Shown: positions 55,301 through 64,000 of the stretch, piece by piece
Layout of the letters: each line of letters begins with the position of its first letter
Position numbering within the stretch: position 1 is the first letter of the stretch
NCBI GenBank assembly: GCA_964036045.1
Contig: OZ038380.1
Location: 171,863,245 to 171,927,244, forward strand
Reading direction: 5' to 3'
Origin: Eutreptiella sp. 'Long Island Sound 2002'
Lineage: Eukaryota > Euglenozoa > Euglenophyceae > Eutreptiales > Eutreptiaceae
Length of the DNA stretch: 64,000 nt
Notes under the pieces: generated by a model
What the model was told of the DNA's origin: nothing
Database searches by the model: none
What the model saw: the letters and a program-made list of their open reading frames with translations, nothing else
Program-made: the position numbers and the translations under genes

Positions 55301-55947
55301 CGTGTAGAAGAAGGGGTCCAAGAAAGAGCATGGCTCGGCCATGCCCGCACGCACGCACCCACGCAGCAGCAGCACCATGGGCCATGGCCCCCCATCACCC
55401 CAGACCCAGTCACAACGGCCTGCACCCCAAAGCACAACGCCCCGACGGGCAGAGATAACCCGTACAACGCATGCACCGCCCCCTCTTGCCCTGTCTTTCA
55501 AACACACAAGGGGTCACAAACAACGACGGTCCCAAAAACGACGGCAACACGGGGCCCTCGTGCCTGCACATGGCTGTGCTTGCGCAAACGGGGTTGGGAG
55601 GCTGGGGGGGCAGCTGCTGCCGGACACGGGCAACAGCCCTCGGTCGGCCTCCCACTGCAGCCCATCAACCACGCACCTGCAACAAGATCTCCTGAAGCAC
55701 AGCCCTAGTCCCAACGCAGCCCCACACCCTCTCCATCGCGACCAACCGCTTTGCACCCGCCGTTCATTCATCTGAACCTCTCCACTGATTACTTCTCAAA
55801 CCGCCTTCCATCCCCCGTCGGGTGCTCTTCAGCCCCCCCCCCCCCCCCCTGCCACTCAAAGGCAGGTCATCCGCAATGTGGTCCCCCACCCGGGCTATGC
55901 ACTGATACGACCAGCCCCCCCAGAGTGGCACCACAGGTATCCAACCA

Positions 55948-56142
55948 GACATGCCACTAGCGTCTGGCAGGGAAACTGGTTCTCGGTAGGAATTGGCCCC
56001 GTATCACAGGCCACTCAGCAATATCCGCCCCCGCACCACCAAAACTCAGTAGGAAGGTGCTGCGTCCGGCGTGTGGCTCAGTAGGACCCTGCTCCATCTG
56101 ATTGTGTCTAAGCTGGCAGACGCTGGTGGCAAGTCTGTATCT
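55948..56142 (+). repeat. Dispersed repeat shared with 38638-38832
   Basis: Second copy of the 190-bp repeat, same orientation, with an extra ctcagtagg near 56088. Confidence 0.85.
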
Positions 56143-56360
56143 GGCATGGGGAGCACCACTTCATTGAAGCGCGGACGGGGTGTCCATCTTTGGACACAAC
56201 CGCCCTCGGACAGGGGGAGCGGCCGGTGCCCTGTGGGAGCGGCCGGTGCCCTGTGGACGCCCAAGCACCCGCGACAACCCTGCGTCCACCTCGTCAACGT
56301 GATGAGGGTGCCGTGTGACTGCGTCACCGGCGCCCCGGCTGTAAAGCGCCGGGGGTTGTA

Positions 56361-56373
56361 GGATATATAAAGC
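56361..56373 (+). promoter_or_regulatory. TATA-box-like element in a GC-rich stretch
   Basis: gatatataaagcg stands out in very GC-rich DNA; 37 bases on, an ATG (56410) opens a 56-codon frame (MRSPAREVIALGWVWAGGP). No domain is seen, and the minus strand would also allow a TATA. A candidate only. Confidence 0.25.
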
Positions 56374-56666
56374 GCGGCGGCGCGCACTGGCGCGGGCAGG
56401 GCCGGCGGGATGCGCAGCCCTGCCCGGGAAGTGATTGCGTTGGGGTGGGTCTGGGCCGGAGGGCCGCTCGCCATGGGCGACAGGGCGGGCAGGGGGACTG
56501 CCGGGACGCAGGCCGCCCGCGCCTCGCGTGCCCTGCGCCGCACCGGCCGGTGGGGCTCGGGGCGTGGGCTCCCGTGAGACGCAATATTCTGAATGTTTCT
56601 GAAGGTGCTCAGTTCCGAACACGGGGAGGGGGAGGGGCAGGGAAGTATTAGAAAGGGGTGGGGGGG

Positions 56667-56770
56667 TCTGGGACCCAAAATTTTTGTGTACCAAAAATGG
56701 CCCGACAAGATTTTCCCAACGGTAAATTTCGTTTCTTCCCACGATGGTCCCTTTGGTCGGGGTGGGGTAG
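56667..56770 (+). repeat. Dispersed repeat NE1 (copy 4, empty hAT site)
   Basis: Best-preserved copy: gtgtaccaaaaatggcccga, caagattttcccaacggt, aaatttcgtttcttcccac, gatggtccctttggtcgggg. Confidence 0.85.
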
Positions 56771-57089
56771 GAGTTTGCTTGAAGGGGAGGGCGCTCTGGG
56801 GGCCAACTCAGAGCAGTTACAAAGCGGTTGGGGCGCACTGTAAAATCGGTTGGGGGGGCAGTCACTGGCGGTTGGAAAAGCGGGGGGGGGGGTATTGGGG
56901 TTGTGGACATGCCTTCGGGTTGTAGGAGGAGCGTTGGGAGGGGAGGGGGGTGCCCCCCTCCCTTCAAGCAAAGCCTTTGGGTGGGGGGGGTCCAGGGGGG
57001 GTTACCCCCCCCTCCTCCTGCGGTGTACGGCCCTTCTACTACTTCCCTGGGGACGGGGTTGTACGGAAGGGGACGGTTGGTCGCCACAC

Positions 57090-57960
57090 TCGGTCAAAAA
57101 GCAACACCGCCCCTCGGCGGTCGGCGGCTTTCGGGGCGCGCGTTTACCGTCAGTTGCGAGGCCGTTCCTGGGGCAGTTGGGCGCGGCGGGGCAACCCACG
57201 GGGCCGTTACCGATCTGCGAGGATTGCGCCGGACCGCGGCCCCGCAGTCCACGGCCCCTCTCCCTGACAACACGCCACTCGCGCAAACTCCGCGGCTGCG
57301 GATGGCGGCGCATTCTTGACCGCCGGCGCGGGCGGACGAGGTGTGCACTGCAGATGGCGACGAGTGGCAGCCGGGGCGACGAGTGGCAGCCGGGGAAGGG
57401 CCTATGGGCGGCGGACCATGCAACCCGCTTTCGTGGACGGGGACGCCGGACCGGGTGCCGACGGGGTAGCGGGCGTGGACGAGCTCCACCGCTGACCGCA
57501 CAAGGCGGGGCGGTGCAGGGGCGATCTCGCACCGGCTGCTGCCTTCAGCGCGGCCCCCAAGCCCTCGGCCATCCCCCCGTCCCGCACCAACCAGCGCCGG
57601 GGGGGGGGGCCGAGCGGCAGCGGCGAGGGGCCCACAGCGGGGCTGGACAGGCGGTCGGGGGGGCGCGCGCGCGCGCTGTCGCTTGTAAAGACGTTGCTGA
57701 GGCGGTACGGGCGCGGGGTTGGCGGGCGTTCCTGAAGGGGCGTTACCACCTACTCTTCTTGGCAACAGCCGGCCCGAAGGGCTCTGGGGGAGGGGGGGGG
57801 GGGGGTGTCCGCCCGGCGTGCGCCCGGCGCGCCCGGCGGTGGCAGTTGCGGCTTCGCCGCTGCATGTCCGACGACGGCCCCCAAAATCGCGAACCATCGC
57901 AGCGCGCGCGATCACTCGCGGTCCCGGTGATGAGCCTCTTTGTGCCCGTTGATTGACTTT
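57090..57960. other. CpG-rich region with open frames, no gene called
   Basis: Very GC-rich, many CG dinucleotides, all frames open for long distances. One minus frame near 57580-57400 begins MAEGLGAALKAAAGARSPLH and could be a targeting peptide, but no domain follows. Confidence 0.25.
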
Positions 57961-58110
57961 GAAGGCTCGCGGAGGTCGGCGTGCTGATCGCTAAGAGCCG
58001 GGGGCGCTTTGTGGCAAACCGGGCACACGTCTTTTTGCTGCGGCCTGGCGGGGCTGTGCATAGGGCCGGGCGGTGGCCGCACCGCAGACGGGCCGGAGCC
58101 CGACCACCGT
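57912..58110 (-). other. Possible C-terminal exon with a CPVC motif
   Basis: The frame reads SARPQQKDVCPVCHKAPPA-like text (QQKDVCPVCHKAPPALSDQH) and ends HRDRE before a stop at 57912. One C-x2-C pair only; no partner found. Confidence 0.25.
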
Positions 58111-58364
58111 CGACGGTCTCCTGGCACCAGCGGAGAGGAGGCGAAAGATACCGGACACCGTTTGTGGAATTTGCGTGATCGGTCGTCTGTTGTTTGCCAT
58201 TCCGGTGAGAGTTGGACTGGCCTGTACCAGGGCTCCTTTTTTTGGGGGGGGGGGCCAGGTCCAGCCTGGGATGCATTGGAAGGCGGGAAGGTACGCCCCT
58301 GTGTGACATTCCGTCTGGTTGTTGTTCCTTTACGGGGCCCTGGAAGGTACCCCCCCTCCCCCTC

Positions 58365-58545
58365 CAGGGCGGCCAGCCTATGCCCAGCCACTGTCCCCCT
58401 GACGCCAAGTGCCGGCTTCAATGGCATTTGTAACCGACAGTAACCGCCCCCAACCGCTTTGGCAACCTCCTCCAACCGCCTGTCTAACCGCCTCTGGGGC
58501 CGCCTCTGGGGCGCCTTCCCTTCTAAGGCATTCCTGGGTCCAGAC
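58365..58545 (-). repeat. Dispersed GC-rich repeat, inverted partner of 26815-27010
   Basis: See 26815-27010. It contains a cluster of aaccgc words (taaccgcc, caaccgctttgg, caaccgcc, taaccgcc). Confidence 0.85.
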
Positions 58546-59403
58546 TGCCCCCACCCCCGCCCCCAGTGGTGCTGAATTCTTAGAGGCGCTGAAGGCGCCG
58601 AAGAAAATCTTTGGTCTAAACTCATTGGCGCAGAAGGCCTGAGAAAATTTTTGATTGGGCGAAGGCCCAATCTGTTTTTGGGGGGGGGTGGGGGGGTGAG
58701 GGGGGGGGGTGCCGAGTTGTGAAAAGGACTGCCCGTTACCCATCGCACCAAAACGGCGGCCATGGACAGTCCCGTCCGTACCCATCGGACAAAACCGGGA
58801 CTGCTGCGCCTCAGCCACTCCGGGGCTCGCCCCGGCGTCGGTTGGTGCAGCGCGCGCGCCGGCGAACCGGCGCGCGCACCGAGTGGGCGGCCGCAAGGCG
58901 TGTGCAGTGGCGTGGGGTGCCCCCCCCCCCCCCCCCAACTCAGTCGGTCCGGGACCCACGACCGCAAGGGCACGAGCCCGGGCGTGGCCCGGCGGCACTG
59001 GGGTCGGGGGTCCCCCTACCCTCCTCCCCCCCTCCGCCCCTCCGCCGCCGCCAATCCCCGGCGCGCAGGCAGCACCACCACCCCAATCGGACTACAGCGC
59101 ACGGGCACAGGCCCCGCCGACGGGGGCTGCGCACCCCTGACTCCCACCAAGTCTCCCGTGCCGCCGTTTGCGAGGGGGGGGGGGGGGGGGGATGGCAGCG
59201 TCGGGCGATGGTCATTGGGGGGGGTCATAGGGGGAGGGCATTTCGGGGCTCAGGGCATGAGCTCTGCCTCTGAGGACCACTCGCCCACACGCCAGCGCAC
59301 GGCCCGGCGCGTGTCCGGCCGTCGCCCCGCGTGCGAACCCACGATCAGGGGGTCTGTCGGCGCGTTCGGAGGCTTCGCCCCCATGCCCCCGGTGGAGGGA
59401 AAT

Positions 59404-59479
59404 CTTCGGTTCCTGGGATTCGAACCCGGGACTACGGGTGCGGGAGTCGCGTGCTCTGACCTCTCGACCGCCCGCAGTC
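59404..59479 (-). tRNA. tRNA-like sequence, degenerate (pseudogene or SINE head)
   Basis: On the minus strand GGTTCGAATCC is a perfect B-box, with T-arm ccggg-ttcgaat-cccag (one mismatch). About 36 bases upstream ggtcgagaggtcagagc resembles a D-arm and A-box. The anticodon loop would be ctcccgc (CCC, glycine), but the anticodon stem has two mismatches and no acceptor stem pairs with gaaccga. It is therefore not a convincing working tRNA. It lies about 115 bases behind the AlgH-like stop codon, same strand. Confidence 0.35.
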
Positions 59480-59592
59480 GCTGAGGGTGTGGTGCGGTCG
59501 CCCCTGCCACACATCGAATGGGGGGAGCGGGGAACGGGGTGTCGCACCCCGACGCCTCGCAGAAGTGGGGGCGGCGGGGCGCTCGCGTGAGG

Positions 59593-60513
59593 TCACTGAA
59601 TGTACCCGGGGGGGGGCTTGTAGGTCCGGGCCACGTCGGCGAGATCGCCTCCGACCGTCTCCAGGATTTCCGTCCAGAGGTTCTTCCAGGGATCGACGGG
59701 CTTCAGCGCCAGGGAGCTGCAGGCCGCCACCGGCCACCACGTGCCCTCCGTGAGCTCCCGCTGCAGCTGCCCGGCGCCCCAGCCCGCGTAGCCGTAGAAG
59801 AACTTGAACCGGCTGGCGTCGTACCCCTTGACCTCCCGCCGCAGCAGCCGCGCGCCGTGCGCGAGGCCGCCGGTGTACACGCCCGGCATGACCTCGATGG
59901 ACTCCTCCAGGCCCTCGTACGGGTGCAGGACGAGGAAGCCCGACCCCGGCTCGCCGCTCACGCCGACAGGCCCGCCGAGGTGCAGCGGGTTCTCGGCGAA
60001 GGGCGCGAAGATGCCGCCCTCGGTGACGTCCTTCATGCGGAGGTTGGTGGGGCGGTTGAGGATCACGCCGAGGGACCCCTGGTCGTCGTGCCCGATCATG
60101 AGGATGGCCGCGTGGTTGAACTCCGTCTGCGAGAGCTGGAACTCGGTGGGCTGCGCCACGATCAGGCAGCCCGGCTCGGGCTCGCCCAGCAGGTGGGCCC
60201 AGCCGGCGGGCTCCGGCGCGTCCCCGGCGGCCGCGTCCGGCGGGAGCCCGTGCTCCTGGTGGTTCCGCTCCTCCTCCACGAGCTTGGCGCGGAAGTCCCG
60301 CCAGTTGCTCAGATCGACGTCCTCGGAGCCGGACGCCCCGCACATGGCCCAGGCATCGCCGGCCCTCGACTTGGAGGCCGGCGCTATGTCGGGGAACGCG
60401 TCCCAAAGAGCGAGCGCTCGGGATCTGCCCCGTGGGTCGCGGCGGGCTACGGCGTGGACCAGTGCGGCGGTCGCGGCGGCAACCATGGCCAGAGGCATCC
60501 ACGAGCTCCACAT
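59593..60513 (-). CDS. UPF0301 / AlgH-like (DUF179) protein, intact, single exon
   Basis: 306 residues from the chosen ATG. The family core fills residues 110-280: PGCLIVAQP (114-122), ILNRP (151-155), HLGGPV (178-183), FFYGYAGWGAGQL (238-250), a W-W pair (259-260) and DPWKNLW (274-280), all hallmarks of UPF0301. NWRDFRAKLV (70-79) is shared with the plant and algal branch. The biochemical role of the family is unknown; bacterial AlgH was first linked to alginate control, and plant members are predicted chloroplast proteins. Residues 6-23 are hydrophobic, followed by a basic, Ser/Ala-rich region, which suits a signal or plastid-targeting leader. The frame is open up to 60600, but a strong acceptor (cttctcttcttcccag, last base 60538) lies 24 bases before the chosen ATG, so upstream bases are probably intron or trans-splice leader. 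Codons end almost always in G or C, unlike most of the window. Confidence 0.92.
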   Translation of the reverse strand: MWSSWMPLAMVAAATAALVHAVARRDPRGRSRALALWDAFPDIAPASKSRAGDAWAMCGASGSEDVDLSNWRDFRAKLVEEERNHQEHGLPPDAAAGDAPEPAGWAHLLGEPEPGCLIVAQPTEFQLSQTEFNHAAILMIGHDDQGSLGVILNRPTNLRMKDVTEGGIFAPFAENPLHLGGPVGVSGEPGSGFLVLHPYEGLEESIEVMPGVYTGGLAHGARLLRREVKGYDASRFKFFYGYAGWGAGQLQRELTEGTWWPVAACSSLALKPVDPWKNLWTEILETVGGDLADVARTYKPPPGYIQ

Positions 60514-60524
60514 CCACAGGCTGT

Positions 60525-60556
60525 ACCCACTCGGCCCCTGGGAAGAAGAGAAGCGC
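60525..60556 (-). other. 3' splice acceptor before the AlgH-like start
   Basis: Minus strand cgcttctcttcttcccag followed by gggccgag; AG at 60539-60538. It argues that the start codon is 60513 and that a 5' untranslated exon, or a spliced leader, joins here. Confidence 0.5.
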
Positions 60557-60959
60557 ACGCGTACAACGCAAGCCGGTGGGCTGGTGAAGGGTAGGACCAC
60601 CGGAGGGTGTTCGGTTCAGTTCCGGACCCCAGGCAGGGGGGTCCAGGGCGGGGGGGTCCAGAGCGGGGGGCGGGTCAATTTTTTTCGGGTGTTGGGGGCG
60701 TGATTTGAATCCCACGTTTGATGCTGAGCATTTTGAATGTACATGGGTCCAGGGGGGGGGGGGCTTCTGCCAGTCAACACAAATGTCGGAAAATGGGGGG
60801 AAATGGGGAAACAGAGGGGAGTTCTGTGCCCCGGTTCACGGAGACCGAAAACAGTTTCCGGGTGCTGCTGGCACCCAAGTCGGTTGTTCCTCATTGTTCA
60901 CCATTGGTGTGGCTTGGGGGGTCCAGGGAGCGGGGGGGATTAGACCTAATTAATTGGAA

Positions 60960-61420
60960 GAAGCTTGATTGATAGAAAGAAAAGCAGAACGTAAAAAGAA
61001 CAAAAAGAAACAAACACAACTGCAGAACTGAGGCAATGCACTCCACAATCCAACTTCATTCTCCAAGTCAGACCTGGTCGAACCTGGAACACATACACGA
61101 CTGAGACAACACTGACAACATCGGGGACTAGGCAATCTGGTGCATGCAGATTGGAGATCCTGAAACCCCACCCCCACCCCCACCCCCACCCCCACCCCCA
61201 CCCCCACCCCGGGCTCGAAGTGGATCGTGGGTCGGACGTCCCCCTCTTGCCCAGTTGCCCGAACAGAAAATTTTGAAAAGCCCACCCCCAACTCCCCACC
61301 CAAAGCAAACACAAGACCACAAAAGATGAGTATGTGGCCCAGACCAAAAGTGAACTCAGCGAGGACCAAAAGTGCATTCACTCGGGACCAAAGGTGCACT
61401 CAGCCCGGACCAAAAGTCCA
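60960..61420 (+). repeat. (CCCCCA)n and 25-bp minisatellites
   Basis: (cccacc)n lies at 61166-61209. Four copies of a 22-25-bp unit near ggaccaaaagtgcactcagc lie at 61341-61418. No gene is supported between 60960 and 61640. Confidence 0.85.
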
Positions 61421-61639
61421 GAGAAAAAATGGAAGAGATGGAGGAACTAAAAGAACTCGAAGAACTCAAACAATTGCCACAACTACGAAAGAGGGGGACC
61501 AAAGTTGTGTGAGCAAGTATGAATAACCAACAGCTCTCCCCAAAAAAAGATCAATCTCAAAATCCACCTCACCGTAGGCGGATGCATAACACTCATATCT
61601 ATCCAACATGTTGGACCTGCAAAAAAAGTACACGCGGTG

Positions 61640-61800
61640 TTGTTGTGTGGCATGCAAGCACAAAGCGAAACTCGATCCACACATGGTTCTTGTAAAAAAA
61701 GTGTTTCAAGCACACCGGGTTTTCTGGTGTGACGCGCAAGCACAAAGCAAAAACCAATCCACAAATGCTTCTTGAGAAAAAAATTGATGAAATGTACAAG
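61640..61800 (+). repeat. Two-copy tandem repeat, about 81 bp
   Basis: ggcatgcaagcacaaagcga / gacgcgcaagcacaaagcaa, each followed by atccaca.atg.ttcttg and an A-run. Confidence 0.8.
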
Positions 61801-61934
61801 TATAGTCCAATGGACAACCTATCTTCTCACTCTACCAGTAAACCATCAGTGGTAGGGTGGTTATATGAGCTAGGAGGGCAATGGACACCAATGTGGAATT
61901 CTTGTGTGTTCTCTATTCTAGTTGAAGCATGTGA

Positions 61935-62265
61935 TTGAAAGGTCTGATGTGTAGCTTAACAGCACTGTACAGGTCCCCCAATTTTTTCACACCAAGCATT
62001 GCGATCAAAGTGCCCATCCTTTTACAATGATTCTCTTCAAAATGTACCATCACATTGGCTGTTGCCAAGTGTTCCGGGGTTTGAACACTCCCATCAAAGG
62101 AGCCGCACCATCAACTTCACAATCAGCAACTTTAGGACTAGTAACTTCACGATTAGCAACTTCGCGACTAGCAACTTCTACCATGGCCTCTTCATCAATC
62201 ACAGCCTCAAAGACATGTTCAACAACAAGTTCATCATCCTCCCATGCCTCCATCACATCAGCAAG
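61935..62265 (-). pseudogene. Decayed ORF pair, possible transposon-derived pseudogene
   Basis: One minus frame reads MEAWEDDELVVEHVFEAVID, then EVASREVANREVTSPKVADC and stops after TWQQPM near 62050. An overlapping frame continues as VMVHFEENHCKRMGTLIAML, then GVKKLGDLYSAVKLHIRPFN and stops at about 61935. Both look like ordinary protein text, so they are probably parts of one broken gene. The repeated VASREV / VANREV codons come from a 17-18-bp minisatellite (62114-62180). Family not recognised. Confidence 0.35.
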
Positions 62266-62309
62266 AAAGGGAATGGCGGGGCGTCAGCTATGACAAAAAA
62301 AAACTAGAA

Positions 62310-64000
62310 CAGGGGGGTGGTCAAAATATTATGACACACGAAATAATATCACGCACCATTTTCGACAGTGTTTTGCCTTGTTATCTGTGGTACGCGGAGG
62401 CGGGCAAGATGCATGTGTGATATTATATTGGTGGGTGACAATAACAGGGGGGGGGGGGTATGTTGTGCTGTGTGAGGTGGCTTGATCGCGAGTGGGAACG
62501 ACCATTGTGCCATCGCGGACATATCACTGCATTTGGGCTAAATTGCTACTGTAAATCCCACATAGCTACATCGATTGGGGGGAGTGGCTTGACTTGTGGT
62601 GCAACACGATGCAAAGCAAGTGAGCAGGGCTCAACGGCTCAAGAACATGGAACCTGGCAATCACAACATAGGGTATTTTGTTGCGTGTTGTGTATGTAAT
62701 TTGGTTTCGCCACAACCCGTCTCTTACAAAGCTGTATGCTAACAATTTAGCACAGTGTCCCACCCTGCCCTACACTGTTCACTCGAAGTTGGGCACGCCG
62801 GCGGGACTCCCAATCCTCATCCTTCAGCGGGGCTAGTGGCAGCAAGGATGCCTTACAACCATGATGGGGCCAAGCAGCTCCATGGGCCCGCTGCTCCCTT
62901 GGGAGCTCAAGTAACCCCAAGGTCCACTCCACTTATCACTTTTGGAATTGTGGGGCCGACAAACAACGTCATGGATGATGACGTCCACAGTCACCCTTGG
63001 GCGGTCATGATGCTAGTGTGCCCATTGACCATGCTCTACCACCTCTATGCCCTCCCCTCCCTCCTATTACCCCCGTTTTGTACTGTATTGCCATCGCTAT
63101 GCCATTTGGCACCTAGGTCCCGCATCTGCCATGATGGTGGAACTAGGGTTCAAGGCGGATACGAATGTTTCCGGAACCAAGGGGCCTAGCCACAAAGCTA
63201 CCAACTCTAGTGGTGGGGTTGGGGCAAGCCCGCCACATTTGGCGGTGAGCCGGCCACGGTGGTTGCGGAAGTTCCTTGAAGAGAAACATACTTTATCTCC
63301 CTTAGGAAACCCATGGGGCTCGCTCGCATTCAGGGGCCACCCTCCACAATGAAAACTCAAGCTGGTCTTGCCAAGCACCTCCTAGCTACCAATAGCAAAT
63401 GCGTGGGGCGTGTTCATGTTCCGTTATACTTCCTGCGGTGTTTACACACACATGTGCATAGGCCAAAGAGCCATCAAGCTCCCATGGGCGGCGCTTGAGC
63501 CTCAATGATTACCTCCAAATCCAAATTCAAATCTCAAACCTTGCCCCCTCCCCTTGCCACCATCCCCTCACCCTATCCTAGGGCCAATCCTTAGCTCCTG
63601 ACCCTGCAATCTTTACTCCTAGTACCTGTGTCGTTTGAGATTGATGCCTTTCCCTCTCCTCTCTTGTCTCCCCACCCATCCCACCGCGGGGGGGGGGATG
63701 CTCGGGACAGGGGCGCAGGCAGTGCACGGAAGGATGGGGTGAAGGCCCACATGTTTTGTGCTACATGGATGTATGCAGTCACCCTATGTGGATATCCACT
63801 TGGAATGTTTGCCGTTGTCTACCCAAGAATGAGAATGACAAAGGCTCAAGTGGAAGAGGTTGAGCAACTTATTAACGTGAACCACACGTATATGTGGGTT
63901 AACGTTTTGTGCTCGTGACATTGAGTCTATGTGTTTCATTTTTTCTGTCACCGACACCGTCATCATGACATCATGTCATACAACTAATAAGTGTGGGCCT
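62310..64000. other. No gene supported
   Basis: Less GC-rich DNA with short open frames on both strands. A plus frame ending at 63918 (FCATWMYAVTLCGYPLGMFA, MTKAQVEEVEQLINVNHTYM) is the most protein-like but has no domain. A G-run lies at 62449-62458. Confidence 0.3.

Noticed and set aside
59432-60715. 427-codon minus ORF and 358-codon plus ORF over the AlgH-like gene
   Set aside because: They are shadow frames of the GC-rich UPF0301 coding sequence; only the 59593-60513 frame carries family motifs.
60690-60720. Second tRNA-like T-arm (gggattcaaatcacg, minus strand)
   Set aside because: No D-arm, anticodon arm or acceptor can be drawn around it.

Overview
The window is nuclear DNA from a eukaryote, most likely a unicellular alga or other protist with a plastid in its history; I cannot name the lineage. 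Reasons: short GT-AG introns with pyrimidine-rich acceptors, proteins typical of eukaryotes (PITH, FHA, PBZ, SAM, SNF2, BED finger), very low coding density, huge amounts of microsatellite, minisatellite and satellite DNA, many long G or C homopolymers, and a UPF0301/AlgH (DUF179) gene, a family that in eukaryotes is found mainly in plants and algae. A 200-N block at 26093-26292 marks a scaffold join.

Layout. 286-9977: a 3.46-kb unit repeated in tandem, two full copies plus a truncated third, almost identical. On the minus strand it carries a PITHD1-like gene whose two recognisable exons lie in neighbouring units, so the tandem holds two joined genes and one orphan first exon. 9978-11900: a diverged relative of the unit, a frameshifted SNF2 ATPase fragment, an ORF with an internal duplication, and (CA)n. 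13125-16985: an 85-bp satellite with a higher-order period near 935 bp, flanked by palindromic AT-rich repeats. 17-25 kb: diffuse repeats, tandem arrays, a BED zinc-finger ORF of hAT-transposase type near 20.7 kb, and a possible two-exon gene at 25.1-25.7 kb. 28-33 kb: minus-strand exons that splice in phase into a protein with two PBZ (poly-ADP-ribose-binding) zinc fingers. 33977-34711: a 735-bp hAT-like transposon with terminal inverted repeats, an 8-bp target duplication and a SAM-domain ORF inside. 38-53 kb: pentanucleotide arrays, a SINE-like family, an 82-bp satellite, a second small hAT-like element, a two-exon plus-strand gene, and two phase-matched minus-strand exons that build an FHA domain across a 4.3-kb intron. 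53-59 kb: compound tetranucleotide arrays, (CA)n modules and GC-rich repeat mosaics. 59.6-60.5 kb: the intact AlgH-like gene with a tRNA-like element behind it. 61-64 kb: small repeats and a decayed ORF.

How it fits together. The only clearly intact gene is the AlgH-like one. The FHA exons and the PBZ exons are on the same strand in the N-to-C order of APLF, a DNA-break repair scaffold, so they may be one gene of about 18 kb bloated by repeats, or two genes; the sequence alone does not decide. The hAT-type ORF and the two hAT-like non-autonomous elements point to past hAT activity. Many repeats occur two to four times in the window, often inverted, so most open frames here are repeat by-products and were left out.
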